Positions 42,614 through 50,567 of a stretch of 64,000 bases of DNA are shown here, piece after piece (positions within the stretch are counted from its first letter, which is position 1; each line of letters opens with the position of its first letter). Source of the stretch: UBA981 sp942490995 (lineage in GTDB: Bacteria; Pseudomonadota; Gammaproteobacteria; Ga0077536). A program made the translations under genes and the position numbers. The notes below the pieces were generated by a model that worked only from the letters and a program-made list of their open reading frames with translations, was not told the origin of the DNA and searched no databases. The stretch covers positions 62,001-126,000 of the forward strand of contig CALOBG010000036.1 in assembly GCA_942490995.1 (NCBI GenBank). The letters run 5' to 3'.

Positions 42614-45238
42614 GTGACTGAAAATGCACAAACCGCTCACCCTGCCAGGGGTCGCGCGCCGGCTGACGCTGAGGGCGTCGCGCCAGACGCCGGCCATACG
42701 CCGGTCATGCAGCAGTTTCTCGGCATCAAGGCCGAGCACCCTGACAGCCTGCTGTTTTATCGCATGGGCGATTTCTATGAGCTGTTTTTCGACGACGCCA
42801 AACGCGCGGCGAAACTCCTTGACCTGACCCTGACCGCGCGCGGCACCAGCGGCGGCGAACCGATACCCATGGCCGGCGTCCCCGCGCATGCCGCGGATAC
42901 CTATCTGGGACGATTGCTGAAACTCGGGGTCTCGGTCGCGATCTGTGAACAGATCGGTGACCCGGCAACCAGCCGCGGCCCGGTCGAACGCAAAGTCACG
43001 CGCATACTGACCCCGGGTACGATTACCGACGATGCGCTGCTCGACGAAAAGCGCGACACCCTGATCGGGGCGGTGTGCCTGCTTGACGCCAACTATGGCC
43101 TCGCGACGCTGGATCTCAGTGGCGCTCGCTTTACCCTCATCGAGGTCGCCGGACTCGCCGATCTCGAAGCCGAACTCGAACGCCTGCAGCCGGCCGAGAT
43201 ACTCCTGCCGGATCACGCCGAAACCTTGGTCGATAACACCTGGCTGGCGCGCGCGCGCAAGCTGCCGGGGTGGCGATTCGACGCCACTGCCGGCAATCGT
43301 AGCCTGTGCGAGCACTTCCGCACCGACAACCTTGATGGCTTCGGCTGCTCGGGCTTGAGCGCCGCGATCGCGGCGGCGGGCGCGTTACTCGGCTATTGCC
43401 GCGAAACCCAGGGCGGTGAACTCGAACATATCGTCGCGCTCACGGTCGAACACGTCGCGGCGACCATACGCATGGACGGCGCCACGCGACGCAACCTGGA
43501 GCTGACCGAAGCGCTGTCCGGACCGCGCAGCCACACCCTGCTCGGCCTCATCGACAGCACCAGAACCGCCATGGGAGCACGCCTGCTGCAGCGCTGGCTG
43601 TCGCAACCGAGCCGCGACCACGAACGTCTACGTCACCGCCACCACGCCGTGTCGAGCCTGCTGTCGACGATCGATATCGAGGCGCTGCGTGCCGATCTGC
43701 GCGCGGTCCACGATATCGAGCGCATCAGCTCGCGCATCGCGCTGGGTAACGCTCGCCCCCGCGACCTGTCGCGCCTGCGCGAGGCGCTGACGATCCTGCC
43801 GCCACTCCGCGAGCAGGTTCGCGAGCAGGCCAGTCCGCGGCTCGACGCGCTGCGCGACGCCATCGAATGTTTCCCGGACCTGCTTGAACATCTCCACGCG
43901 GCAGTGGTTGAAACGCCTCCACAGCTGGTCCGCGACGGCGGCGTCATCGCCGACGGTTTCGACGCAACGCTCGATGAGTTGCGCCACGCCAGCGCCGATG
44001 CCGACGCCTACCTGCTCGATCTGGAACGCCGCGAGCGCGAGCGCAGCGGCATTTCCAATCTCAAAATCGGCTACAACCGCGTGCATGGCTATTACCTGGA
44101 AATAGGCCGCGCGCAGGCCGCGCGGGTACCCGAGGATTACCAGCGTCGGCAAACGCTTAAGTCATCCGAGCGCTACGTCACCACGGAGCTGAAATCATTC
44201 GAGGCGCGGATCCTGAGCGCCGCCGAAAAGGCTTTGCGCCGCGAGAAAGAACTCTACGATGCGCTCATGGTGCATGTGCAGGCGTACGTACCGCGCCTGC
44301 TGAAAAGCGCCGCCGCCATCGCCGAGCTGGACGTGCTGGCGGCATTCGCGGAACGCGCCGACGCGCTGCAATGGGTCTGCCCGGAGTTCTGCCAGCAGCC
44401 CCGGCTGGCCATCGAAGCCGGCCGTCACCCGCTGGTCGAGCAGTTCGGCGCCGAGCCTTTCGTCGCCAATGACCTCGCACTGGACGAGCAGCGCAAGCTG
44501 CTCCTGATCACGGGCCCGAACATGGGCGGCAAATCGACCTATATGCGCCAGAACGCCCTGATCGCCCTGCTCGCCCATATCGGCAGCTTCGTGCCGGCGG
44601 CACGCGCGGAGCTCGGTCCGATCGACGCCATTTACACGCGCATCGGCGCCGCCGACAACCTCGCCGGCGGGCAAAGCACGTTCATGGTCGAAATGTCAGA
44701 AGTGGCCAATATCCTGCACAACGCGACCGCCAACTCACTGGTGATCGTGGACGAAATCGGTCGCGGTACGAGTACCTACGACGGCCTCGCGCTGGCCTGG
44801 GCGACGGCCGAGCACCTCGCCCTGCACAATCGCGCCTACGCCCTGTTCGCTACCCATTACTTCGAACTGACCGCCCTTACCGACAGTTGTTCGACGGTGG
44901 CCAATATCCGTCTCGATGCGGTCGAGCACGGCGAGGACGTGGTGTTTCTGCACAGCGTCAGCGACGGACCCGCGAGTCGCAGCTTCGGACTCGCGGTGGC
45001 GCGCCGCGCCGGGGTACCGCGCGCGGTGCTGGTCCGCGCCCGTGCGATCCTCGACAACTTCGAGACCCACCCGCAGGAGCCGATCCGGGATCCGATCGGC
45101 CAGGGCAGCGCCCAACTCGCCCTGTTCAGCTCCGAACATCCCGTGATCGAAGCCCTGGAAATGATCGACCCGGACAGCCTGAGTCCGCTCCAGGCGCTGG
45201 AAACCTTGTATCGGCTGCGGTCCCTGATCGACGACTAG
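42614..45238 (+). CDS. mutS: DNA mismatch repair protein MutS
   Basis: An 874-residue mismatch-recognition ATPase. The mismatch-binding motif FYRMGDFYELFFDDA lies about residue 50. The ATPase has Walker A TGPNMGGKSTYMRQNA (about 633–648), the GIAAxDNLxxGxSTF region (GAADNLAGGQSTFMVEM), Walker B LVIVDEIGRGTSTYDG, and the ATHYFEL switch. A GTG at 42614 is chosen because it gives a family-normal N-terminus; in-frame starts further upstream (42440, 42563) add poorly conserved sequence. The TAG stop codon lies inside the 29-bp repeat shared with 39520. Confidence 0.95.
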   Translation: MTENAQTAHPARGRAPADAEGVAPDAGHTPVMQQFLGIKAEHPDSLLFYRMGDFYELFFDDAKRAAKLLDLTLTARGTSGGEPIPMAGVPAHAADTYLGRLLKLGVSVAICEQIGDPATSRGPVERKVTRILTPGTITDDALLDEKRDTLIGAVCLLDANYGLATLDLSGARFTLIEVAGLADLEAELERLQPAEILLPDHAETLVDNTWLARARKLPGWRFDATAGNRSLCEHFRTDNLDGFGCSGLSAAIAAAGALLGYCRETQGGELEHIVALTVEHVAATIRMDGATRRNLELTEALSGPRSHTLLGLIDSTRTAMGARLLQRWLSQPSRDHERLRHRHHAVSSLLSTIDIEALRADLRAVHDIERISSRIALGNARPRDLSRLREALTILPPLREQVREQASPRLDALRDAIECFPDLLEHLHAAVVETPPQLVRDGGVIADGFDATLDELRHASADADAYLLDLERRERERSGISNLKIGYNRVHGYYLEIGRAQAARVPEDYQRRQTLKSSERYVTTELKSFEARILSAAEKALRREKELYDALMVHVQAYVPRLLKSAAAIAELDVLAAFAERADALQWVCPEFCQQPRLAIEAGRHPLVEQFGAEPFVANDLALDEQRKLLLITGPNMGGKSTYMRQNALIALLAHIGSFVPAARAELGPIDAIYTRIGAADNLAGGQSTFMVEMSEVANILHNATANSLVIVDEIGRGTSTYDGLALAWATAEHLALHNRAYALFATHYFELTALTDSCSTVANIRLDAVEHGEDVVFLHSVSDGPASRSFGLAVARRAGVPRAVLVRARAILDNFETHPQEPIRDPIGQGSAQLALFSSEHPVIEALEMIDPDSLSPLQALETLYRLRSLIDD

Positions 45239-45290
45239 CAGGGTGGTGAAAAACTACTGCGGAGGTCGTGCGGCGGCGCTGTTGGCGCCA
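45235..45290 (+). repeat. Truncated left end of the palindromic repeat (copy 3)
   Basis: Bases 45235–45263 match 39520–39548 exactly, and following bases partly match the full copy at 56567. The TAG in its first four bases (CTAG) is the mutS stop codon. No right arm is visible before fdxA. Confidence 0.7.
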
Positions 45291-45360
45291 CCGGCCGGAC
45301 CTGGGAACCCGGCCTCGTTTACGCGCCTTTAATTGCTTTCGGCCTGGCCCAAGCTGCGGC

Positions 45361-45366
45361 TATAAT
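45361..45366 (+). promoter_or_regulatory. Consensus −10 box upstream of fdxA
   Basis: TATAAT at 45361–45366, 34 bp before the fdxA ATG. The −35 region is weak (TTCGGC at 45338–45343, 17-bp spacing). Confidence 0.5.
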
Positions 45367-45400
45367 GCGCGCCGTTCGGATCAATGCGAAGCCAAGCGTC

Positions 45401-45724
45401 ATGACATTTGTGGTTAACGAGAACTGTATCAAGTGTAAATACACTGATTGTGTCGAGGTCTGTCCGGTCGACTGCTTTCATGAGGGCCCGAACATGCTCG
45501 TCATCGATCCCGACGAGTGCATCGATTGCACCCTGTGCGAGCCCGAATGCCCGGTGGAGGCGATCAAGTCGGAAGACGATCTGACCGAAGACGAGGGCCA
45601 CATCCTGGCGCTCAACACCGAGCTTTCGCAGATCTGGCCGGTAATCAGCGAAATGAAGGACCCGCCTCCGGACGCCGATGAGTGGAAAGACAAAAAAGGC
45701 AAGCTCGAGCTGCTGGAACGCTGA
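45401..45724 (+). CDS. fdxA: Seven-iron ferredoxin FdxA
   Basis: A 107-residue ferredoxin carrying one [3Fe-4S] and one [4Fe-4S] cluster. Cluster ligands are visible in NENCIKCKYTDCVEVCPVDC (residues 6–25) and ECIDCTLCEPECPVEAI (about 38–54). The acidic C-terminal extension with DEWKDKKGKLELLER is typical of this 7Fe type. The ATG at 45401 begins the MTFVV N-terminus common to the family, so the longer frame is rejected. It follows mutS by 162 bp, an order common in gammaproteobacteria, and has its own TATAAT −10 box. Confidence 0.95.
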   Translation: MTFVVNENCIKCKYTDCVEVCPVDCFHEGPNMLVIDPDECIDCTLCEPECPVEAIKSEDDLTEDEGHILALNTELSQIWPVISEMKDPPPDADEWKDKKGKLELLER

Positions 45725-46328
45725 GCACATCTCCACCCGGCGCGATGCCGGAAAGCGGGCTGGCCATCCCTGACCAGCCCGCGAGCAACCGCCCCGGGGC
45801 GTCCCTGCCCGTCGCGGGCGACCTTCCATGGTCCGGGACGGACGTGTGCCAGCAGCACACGCAGGGTTAATCTGGGTCATTCCGATATCGTTGTACAGGC
45901 CTGGCAGATCCGGGTGGTTTCCAAATATCCCTATATTTATCAAAAATTTATAGAATATTTCGGGCAGGATCTTCGAATCCCCATGGGCGGCGTGGGAAGT
46001 TTTCCCAACACCGCATAAGCCTCGCGAGCAGCCTGTCTGCGTCGCCGGCCCACGCGCGCTGCCGGCCGCTCCCGGCAGCAACAATCGGTCCCGGCTGATG
46101 CGCTCGCTCGAGACGCAGCGTTGATGCCGCGCATAGGCCAGGTACGCCATGCTGCGGCAGCCGACCGTGGCAGCGTGCCGTCGTGCCGGACGATACCCGT
46201 TCGCGCTCGCACCGGCAGCCGACCATCGTGCCTGAACGAATACGCCGGCGAGCCCGCCAACGTTCTATTTTTTCCGTACAAATGGCGTTAAACTCAATTC
46301 CTTACTAGCATTCCTTAAACGATCTCGG
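45725..46328. other. 604-bp intergenic region between fdxA and the CHASE2 kinase
   Basis: No supported gene. It holds a GC hairpin at 45755–45782 and a strikingly AT-rich run near 45922–45960 (CCCTATATTTATC, AAATTTATAGAATATTT). GGCAGCCGACC occurs twice, near 46158 and 46211. The 40 bp before the kinase ATG are also AT-rich and may hold its promoter. Short minus-strand frames here have arginine-rich composition typical of non-coding GC-rich DNA. A small RNA is possible but not shown. Confidence 0.5.
45755..45782 (+). terminator. GC-rich hairpin downstream of fdxA
   Basis: GCGGGCTGG (45755–45763) pairs perfectly with CCAGCCCGC (45774–45782) around a 10-base loop, 31 bp after the fdxA stop. No T-run follows, so termination is inferred from position and stem strength. 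Confidence 0.45.
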
Positions 46329-48878
46329 ATGAACAAAGCGTTCTGGAAAACCGACGGGTTCACCGGGATTTCCATCTCCTTGGTATTTTTTCTCGCCTGG
46401 TGGTGGGGATCGACCACGCTGGAAAGCCTCGAGCGGGTCGCCTACGACACCGGCGTGCGCATGTCCGAACGTGACCCCGGTGAAGCCGTTGCGGTGGTTG
46501 CGATCGACGACGCCAGCATTCAGAACATCGGTCGCTGGCCGTGGTCGCGCGAAGTCATCGCCCAGATGACCGGCCAGCTGCAGGGGGCCGGCGCCAAGGC
46601 TATCGGCCTGACCATATTTTATTCCGAGCCGCAGGTTGCCCAGGGTCTTGAGTGGATCGGGGTATTCCGCGACATCACCACCGACCTCGGTAGTGCCGGC
46701 GTTGACGTCTCCTCGCTGCTCGCCGCCTTCGAGGCCGCCGAACTCGAACTCGATACCGACAAGATCCTTGCCGAGGCGCTGAATCTGTCCGAACGCGTCG
46801 TGCTGGCGATGCAGTTTGTACCTGGTGTGCCGGTCGGTAACCCGGACGAGCCGCTGCCCGAATACGTGCTCCGCAATGCCGTTCCCGAGGACAATATCAA
46901 CGACCCCAGCGGCCAGTTCCCGTTGCCCGCGCAAACCGTGCTGGCGGTGCCGCCGATCGAGATCCTCGGTTCCGAAGCCCGCGCCATCGGTCATCTCCTC
47001 GCGCCGATCGATGTTGATGGCGGGGTGCGCTTCGAACCGCTGGTGGTCGAGCATTTCGGCGCTTTCTTTCCGTCGCAGTCGCTGATGCTCGCGGCCGCTT
47101 ACCACAACCTCGGTCCGCAGGATATTCGCGTCAATCTCGGTGAAAGCGTCGAACTCAAGAACCTCAAAATCAAGACCGACCGTCGCCTCAACATCAATCC
47201 GTTTTTTTACGGTGAACGGGAAGGCGGCCGCCCGCCGTTTGACGTGTACTCGTTCTACGATGTCCGACAGGGCGACGTGCCGCTGGAAAACTTCAAGGAC
47301 AAAATCGTCCTGATCGGAGCAACCGCGTTCGGGGTCGGGTCATCCCTGCACACCCCGATCGGTGACGTTGGCGGCCCGGTGCTGATCATGGCGCACACCG
47401 TCGCCAGCATCCTGAATGAAGATTTTTTTGTCGCGCCGGAGTGGGCCGGGCTTATCGAATTCCTCGCCCTGGTTCTGATCGCGGCCTATCTGATCGCACT
47501 GTTGCCGCGACTCAACGCCGGCCCGGCGGCACTGATCAGCTCGGGCATGTTTATCGCCGTGCTCAGCACCGAGCTTGGCCTGATGACCGCGCAGGCGGTG
47601 TGGCTCAAGCTGATGACCGCGGCCAGCCTGCTGGTCGTCGGCCATGTGCTGCTGACGACCAAGCGTTACCTCGTGACTGAAGCGTCCAAACGCCGTCTCG
47701 ACATCGATTCCGCGCAGAGCAACAAGCAGCTCGCGCTGCAGTTTCAGCAGCAGGGCCAGCTCGATATGGCCTTTGAGTATTTTCGCCGCTGCCCCGTTGA
47801 CGAATCGTTGCTCGAAGGCGTGTACGGCCTGGCCGGGGACTTTGAGCGCAAACGCCAGTTCAACAAAGCCGCCGCCGCCTACGAATACATTGCGAGTAAA
47901 AACCCCGAGTTCCGCGATATCAAGAACAAGGTCAACCGAGCCAAGCAGCTCAACGACACCATCGTGATCGGCGGTTCGGCTTCCGGCAGCAACAGCTCGA
48001 CGATGCTTCTCGACGGCAGCATTTCGAAACCCATGCTCGGTCGCTACGAGGTCGAAAAAGAACTCGGCAAGGGCGCCATGGGTGTTGTCTACCTGGGCAA
48101 GGATCCGAAAATCAACCGGGTGGTGGCGATCAAGACCATGGCCCTGTCGCAGGAATTCGAGGCTGACGAACTCGATGAGGTCAAGGAGCGGTTCTTCCGT
48201 GAGGCCGAAACCGCCGGCCGCCTCGACCACCCCAACATCGTCACCATCTACGACGCCGGCGAAGAACACGACCTCGCCTTCATCGCCATGGAGTTCCTCG
48301 CCGGGCATGACCTTGCGCGCTACACGAAAGCGGATTCCCTGCTGCCGCTGCCAACCGTCATGGGGATCATTTTCAAGTCGGCCATGGCGCTCGACTACGC
48401 GCAGAAACACAACGTCGTGCATCGTGACATCAAGCCCGCCAACATCATGTATGAACCGGAGTCGAAGCAGGTCAAACTGACCGACTTCGGCATCGCGCGG
48501 ATCACCGATTCGAGCAAGACCAAGACCGGCATGGTGCTCGGCACGCCGTCCTATATGTCCCCTGAGCAGCTCGCGGGTAAGAAGGTCGATGGTCGTTCCG
48601 ACCTGTTTTCGCTCGGCGTCATGTTCTACCAGCTGATCTCCGGCAAACTGCCGTTTCACGGCGACTCGATGGCGACGCTGATGTACAAGATTGCCAACGA
48701 GGCGCATGTGGAAATCAACGAATTGCGTCCCGACCTGGCCAAACAGCGACCCTGCCTGTCGGCCATTATCGACAAAGCCCTGAAGAAGGATCCCGACCAG
48801 CGCTACCAGACCGGCGCCGAGATGGCCCGCGATATCCAGCGCTGCGCGAAGCAGACGCAAGCGGCCGCGGCCGGCTAA
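46329..48878 (+). CDS. CHASE2-domain membrane serine/threonine protein kinase
   Basis: An 849-residue sensor kinase. An N-terminal membrane helix (about 12–30) leads to an extracytoplasmic CHASE2 domain (about 40–365; VAIDDASIQNIGRWPWSREV). Three closely spaced helices (about 375–445), a short helical repeat region and a Hanks-type kinase domain (about 575–840) follow. Kinase motifs are GKGAMGVVYLG, VAIKTM (Lys), HRDIKPANIM, DFGIAR and GTPSYMSPEQLAG; it is an RD kinase, so activation-loop phosphorylation is expected. Its partners follow at once: PP2C phosphatase after 9 bp, then an FHA protein. Confidence 0.94.
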   Translation: MNKAFWKTDGFTGISISLVFFLAWWWGSTTLESLERVAYDTGVRMSERDPGEAVAVVAIDDASIQNIGRWPWSREVIAQMTGQLQGAGAKAIGLTIFYSEPQVAQGLEWIGVFRDITTDLGSAGVDVSSLLAAFEAAELELDTDKILAEALNLSERVVLAMQFVPGVPVGNPDEPLPEYVLRNAVPEDNINDPSGQFPLPAQTVLAVPPIEILGSEARAIGHLLAPIDVDGGVRFEPLVVEHFGAFFPSQSLMLAAAYHNLGPQDIRVNLGESVELKNLKIKTDRRLNINPFFYGEREGGRPPFDVYSFYDVRQGDVPLENFKDKIVLIGATAFGVGSSLHTPIGDVGGPVLIMAHTVASILNEDFFVAPEWAGLIEFLALVLIAAYLIALLPRLNAGPAALISSGMFIAVLSTELGLMTAQAVWLKLMTAASLLVVGHVLLTTKRYLVTEASKRRLDIDSAQSNKQLALQFQQQGQLDMAFEYFRRCPVDESLLEGVYGLAGDFERKRQFNKAAAAYEYIASKNPEFRDIKNKVNRAKQLNDTIVIGGSASGSNSSTMLLDGSISKPMLGRYEVEKELGKGAMGVVYLGKDPKINRVVAIKTMALSQEFEADELDEVKERFFREAETAGRLDHPNIVTIYDAGEEHDLAFIAMEFLAGHDLARYTKADSLLPLPTVMGIIFKSAMALDYAQKHNVVHRDIKPANIMYEPESKQVKLTDFGIARITDSSKTKTGMVLGTPSYMSPEQLAGKKVDGRSDLFSLGVMFYQLISGKLPFHGDSMATLMYKIANEAHVEINELRPDLAKQRPCLSAIIDKALKKDPDQRYQTGAEMARDIQRCAKQTQAAAAG

Positions 48879-48887
48879 GGTCAGTCC

Positions 48888-49718
48888 GTGGCCAAACACC
48901 CGATTGAAGTTGCCAACATTTCGGATACCGGCCAGAAACGGCCGCATAACGAAGACAGCTCCGTGACCGATACGCGGCTGGGCCTGGCCATCGTTGCCGA
49001 CGGCATGGGCGGCTACAAGGCCGGCGAGGTCGCGAGCGCGATCGCCGCCAAGCTCATACTCGACGATGTCGCCGCCGGCATCGACCTCGGCAAACATGCC
49101 GAGGTCGACGAAGCAACCGGCCTGAACCACGCTTCAATTTTGCTGCGTGACGCAATTAGTCACGCAAATTCAGATGTTTATCGGACCGCCCAGGAAGTAC
49201 CCCAGTGCCAGGGCATGGGTACGACAGTGGTCGTTGTGCTCTACCACGGCAACAAGGTGAGCATTGCCCACGTCGGCGATTCGCGGGTTTACCGCCTGCG
49301 CGAAGGCGAGTTTGTCCAGATCACGCGCGACCATTCGCTGATCCAGGAGCTTATCGATCGAGGGTTTTTTACGCCCGAGGAGGCGGCCGAGAACACGCCC
49401 AAGAATCTCGTCACGCGGGCGCTGGGGATCGAACTCAACGTCGAGGTTGACGTTCAGGAACAAGACGCCGTTCCGGGCGAAATCTACCTGCTGTGCTCGG
49501 ACGGGCTCAATGATATGGTAGATGATGAAGAAATTCACTTAACCCTCAGTAAATATAGTGCTAATCTTGCAGAAGCGGCCCGGGAATTGGTCCGTCTCGC
49601 GAACGAAAAGGGTGGCAAAGACAACATTTCCGTCGTACTCGTGCGACCGCAGTCATCTGCCGGTGGCGCGACGGGTTTGATGGCTAAATTCAATAGCTTT
49701 GTTAGAAAAGGCAGCTGA
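48888..49718 (+). CDS. PP2C-family serine/threonine protein phosphatase
   Basis: A 276-residue soluble PPM/PP2C phosphatase that probably reverses the neighbouring kinase. Metal-binding motifs are visible: NEDS near residue 22, VADGMGGYKAGEVAS (about 37–51), VGDSRVYRLREGEF (about 129–142), LLCSDGLNDMVDDEE (about 203–217) and GGKDNISVVLVR (about 244–255). The GTG start at 48888 is nine bases after the kinase stop. Resemblance to Stp/PrpC/PppA phosphatases is clear. Confidence 0.94.
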   Translation: MAKHPIEVANISDTGQKRPHNEDSSVTDTRLGLAIVADGMGGYKAGEVASAIAAKLILDDVAAGIDLGKHAEVDEATGLNHASILLRDAISHANSDVYRTAQEVPQCQGMGTTVVVVLYHGNKVSIAHVGDSRVYRLREGEFVQITRDHSLIQELIDRGFFTPEEAAENTPKNLVTRALGIELNVEVDVQEQDAVPGEIYLLCSDGLNDMVDDEEIHLTLSKYSANLAEAARELVRLANEKGGKDNISVVLVRPQSSAGGATGLMAKFNSFVRKGS

Positions 49719-49731
49719 ATAGGACAGAACG

Positions 49732-50457
49732 ATGGCCAAAATGGTTCTGAGTATGAATGGGGCGGTCCAGGGGGAGTTCCCGCTGGAAAAAGAACGGATA
49801 TCCATCGGTAGAAAACCCGATAACGACATCCAGATCGACAATTTGGCCGTCAGTGGCAAGCATGCGCTGATCATCACGATCCTGGACGATTCGTTTCTGG
49901 AGGATCTCGGCAGTACCAACGGTACCTACGTCAACGGCAAGCTCGTCAAAAAGCATGCCCTGCGTAACGGTGACGTCATCGGGCTCGGCAAACACGAACT
50001 CAAGTACGTCAACGACCACGCGACCGCTGACGACGAAGAATTCGAAAAGACCATGATCATACGGCCGGGCTCCGCCAGCGCCGCCGTGGCGGCCGCCAAG
50101 GCCGCCGAAGAAGCAGCCGCACCTGCGGTCAAGGCCGGCGCCGCAGCAGCGACGAAACCCGCCCCTGCCACCGGCGGCATGCCGCTTGGCAAACTCCAGG
50201 TGCTGAACGGACCGATCGCCGGCAAGGAACTGGAACTGACCAAGGCGCTGATCACCTTAGGCAAGCCCGGAACCCAGGTAGCCGTTATTTCGCGGCGACC
50301 CCAGGGCTACTTCCTGACCCACATTGAAGGCGATGGCAAGAACGACAACTACCCGGTCGTGAACAGCTCGCCGATCGGTCCGCAGGCCTACGCCATCCAG
50401 AACGGCGACATCATCGAACTGGCCGGGATCAAAATGGAGTTCAATCTCGTCAAATAG
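49732..50457 (+). CDS. FHA-domain protein
   Basis: A 241-residue phosphothreonine-reading adaptor. The N-terminal FHA domain (residues 1–95) has ISIGRKPDNDIQIDN, VSGKHALI and LGSTNGTYVNG, with the Gly-Arg, Ser-x-x-His and Asn binding residues intact. An Ala-rich linker (about 115–140) follows. The C-terminal half (about 150–240) resembles a second, degenerate FHA-like fold: it has an ITLGKPG-like start but lacks the Arg and SxxH residues. It ends the kinase–phosphatase–FHA operon, 13 bp after the phosphatase, and is probably a phospho-substrate of the kinase. Confidence 0.92.
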   Translation: MAKMVLSMNGAVQGEFPLEKERISIGRKPDNDIQIDNLAVSGKHALIITILDDSFLEDLGSTNGTYVNGKLVKKHALRNGDVIGLGKHELKYVNDHATADDEEFEKTMIIRPGSASAAVAAAKAAEEAAAPAVKAGAAAATKPAPATGGMPLGKLQVLNGPIAGKELELTKALITLGKPGTQVAVISRRPQGYFLTHIEGDGKNDNYPVVNSSPIGPQAYAIQNGDIIELAGIKMEFNLVK

Positions 50458-50488
50458 AGTCGACGCCGGCTCACGCGATGCCCACCTT

Positions 50489-50506
50489 ACGCCGCTTTCG
50501 CGGCGT
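50489..50506. terminator. Hairpin between converging FHA and cyclase genes
   Basis: ACGCCGC, loop TTTC, GCGGCGT: a perfect 7-bp stem with a tetraloop 31 bp after the FHA stop and 62 bp from the cyclase stop. No T-run is present. Its place between converging operons suggests a shared terminator. Confidence 0.45.
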
Positions 50507-50567
50507 CTGCCCCAACAGCAGCGTACCGTCACACGACGCGAATACTCGCGTTGAGTGGCCGGATAAA

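Noticed and set aside
45940..46281. A 113-codon minus-strand open frame in the fdxA–kinase gap
   Set aside because: Arg-rich, no recognisable domain, no ribosome-binding site; left as non-coding.
47340..49130. A 596-codon open frame antisense to the CHASE2 kinase and PP2C genes
   Set aside because: Composition is that of a coding shadow; kinase and phosphatase motifs lie on the plus strand.
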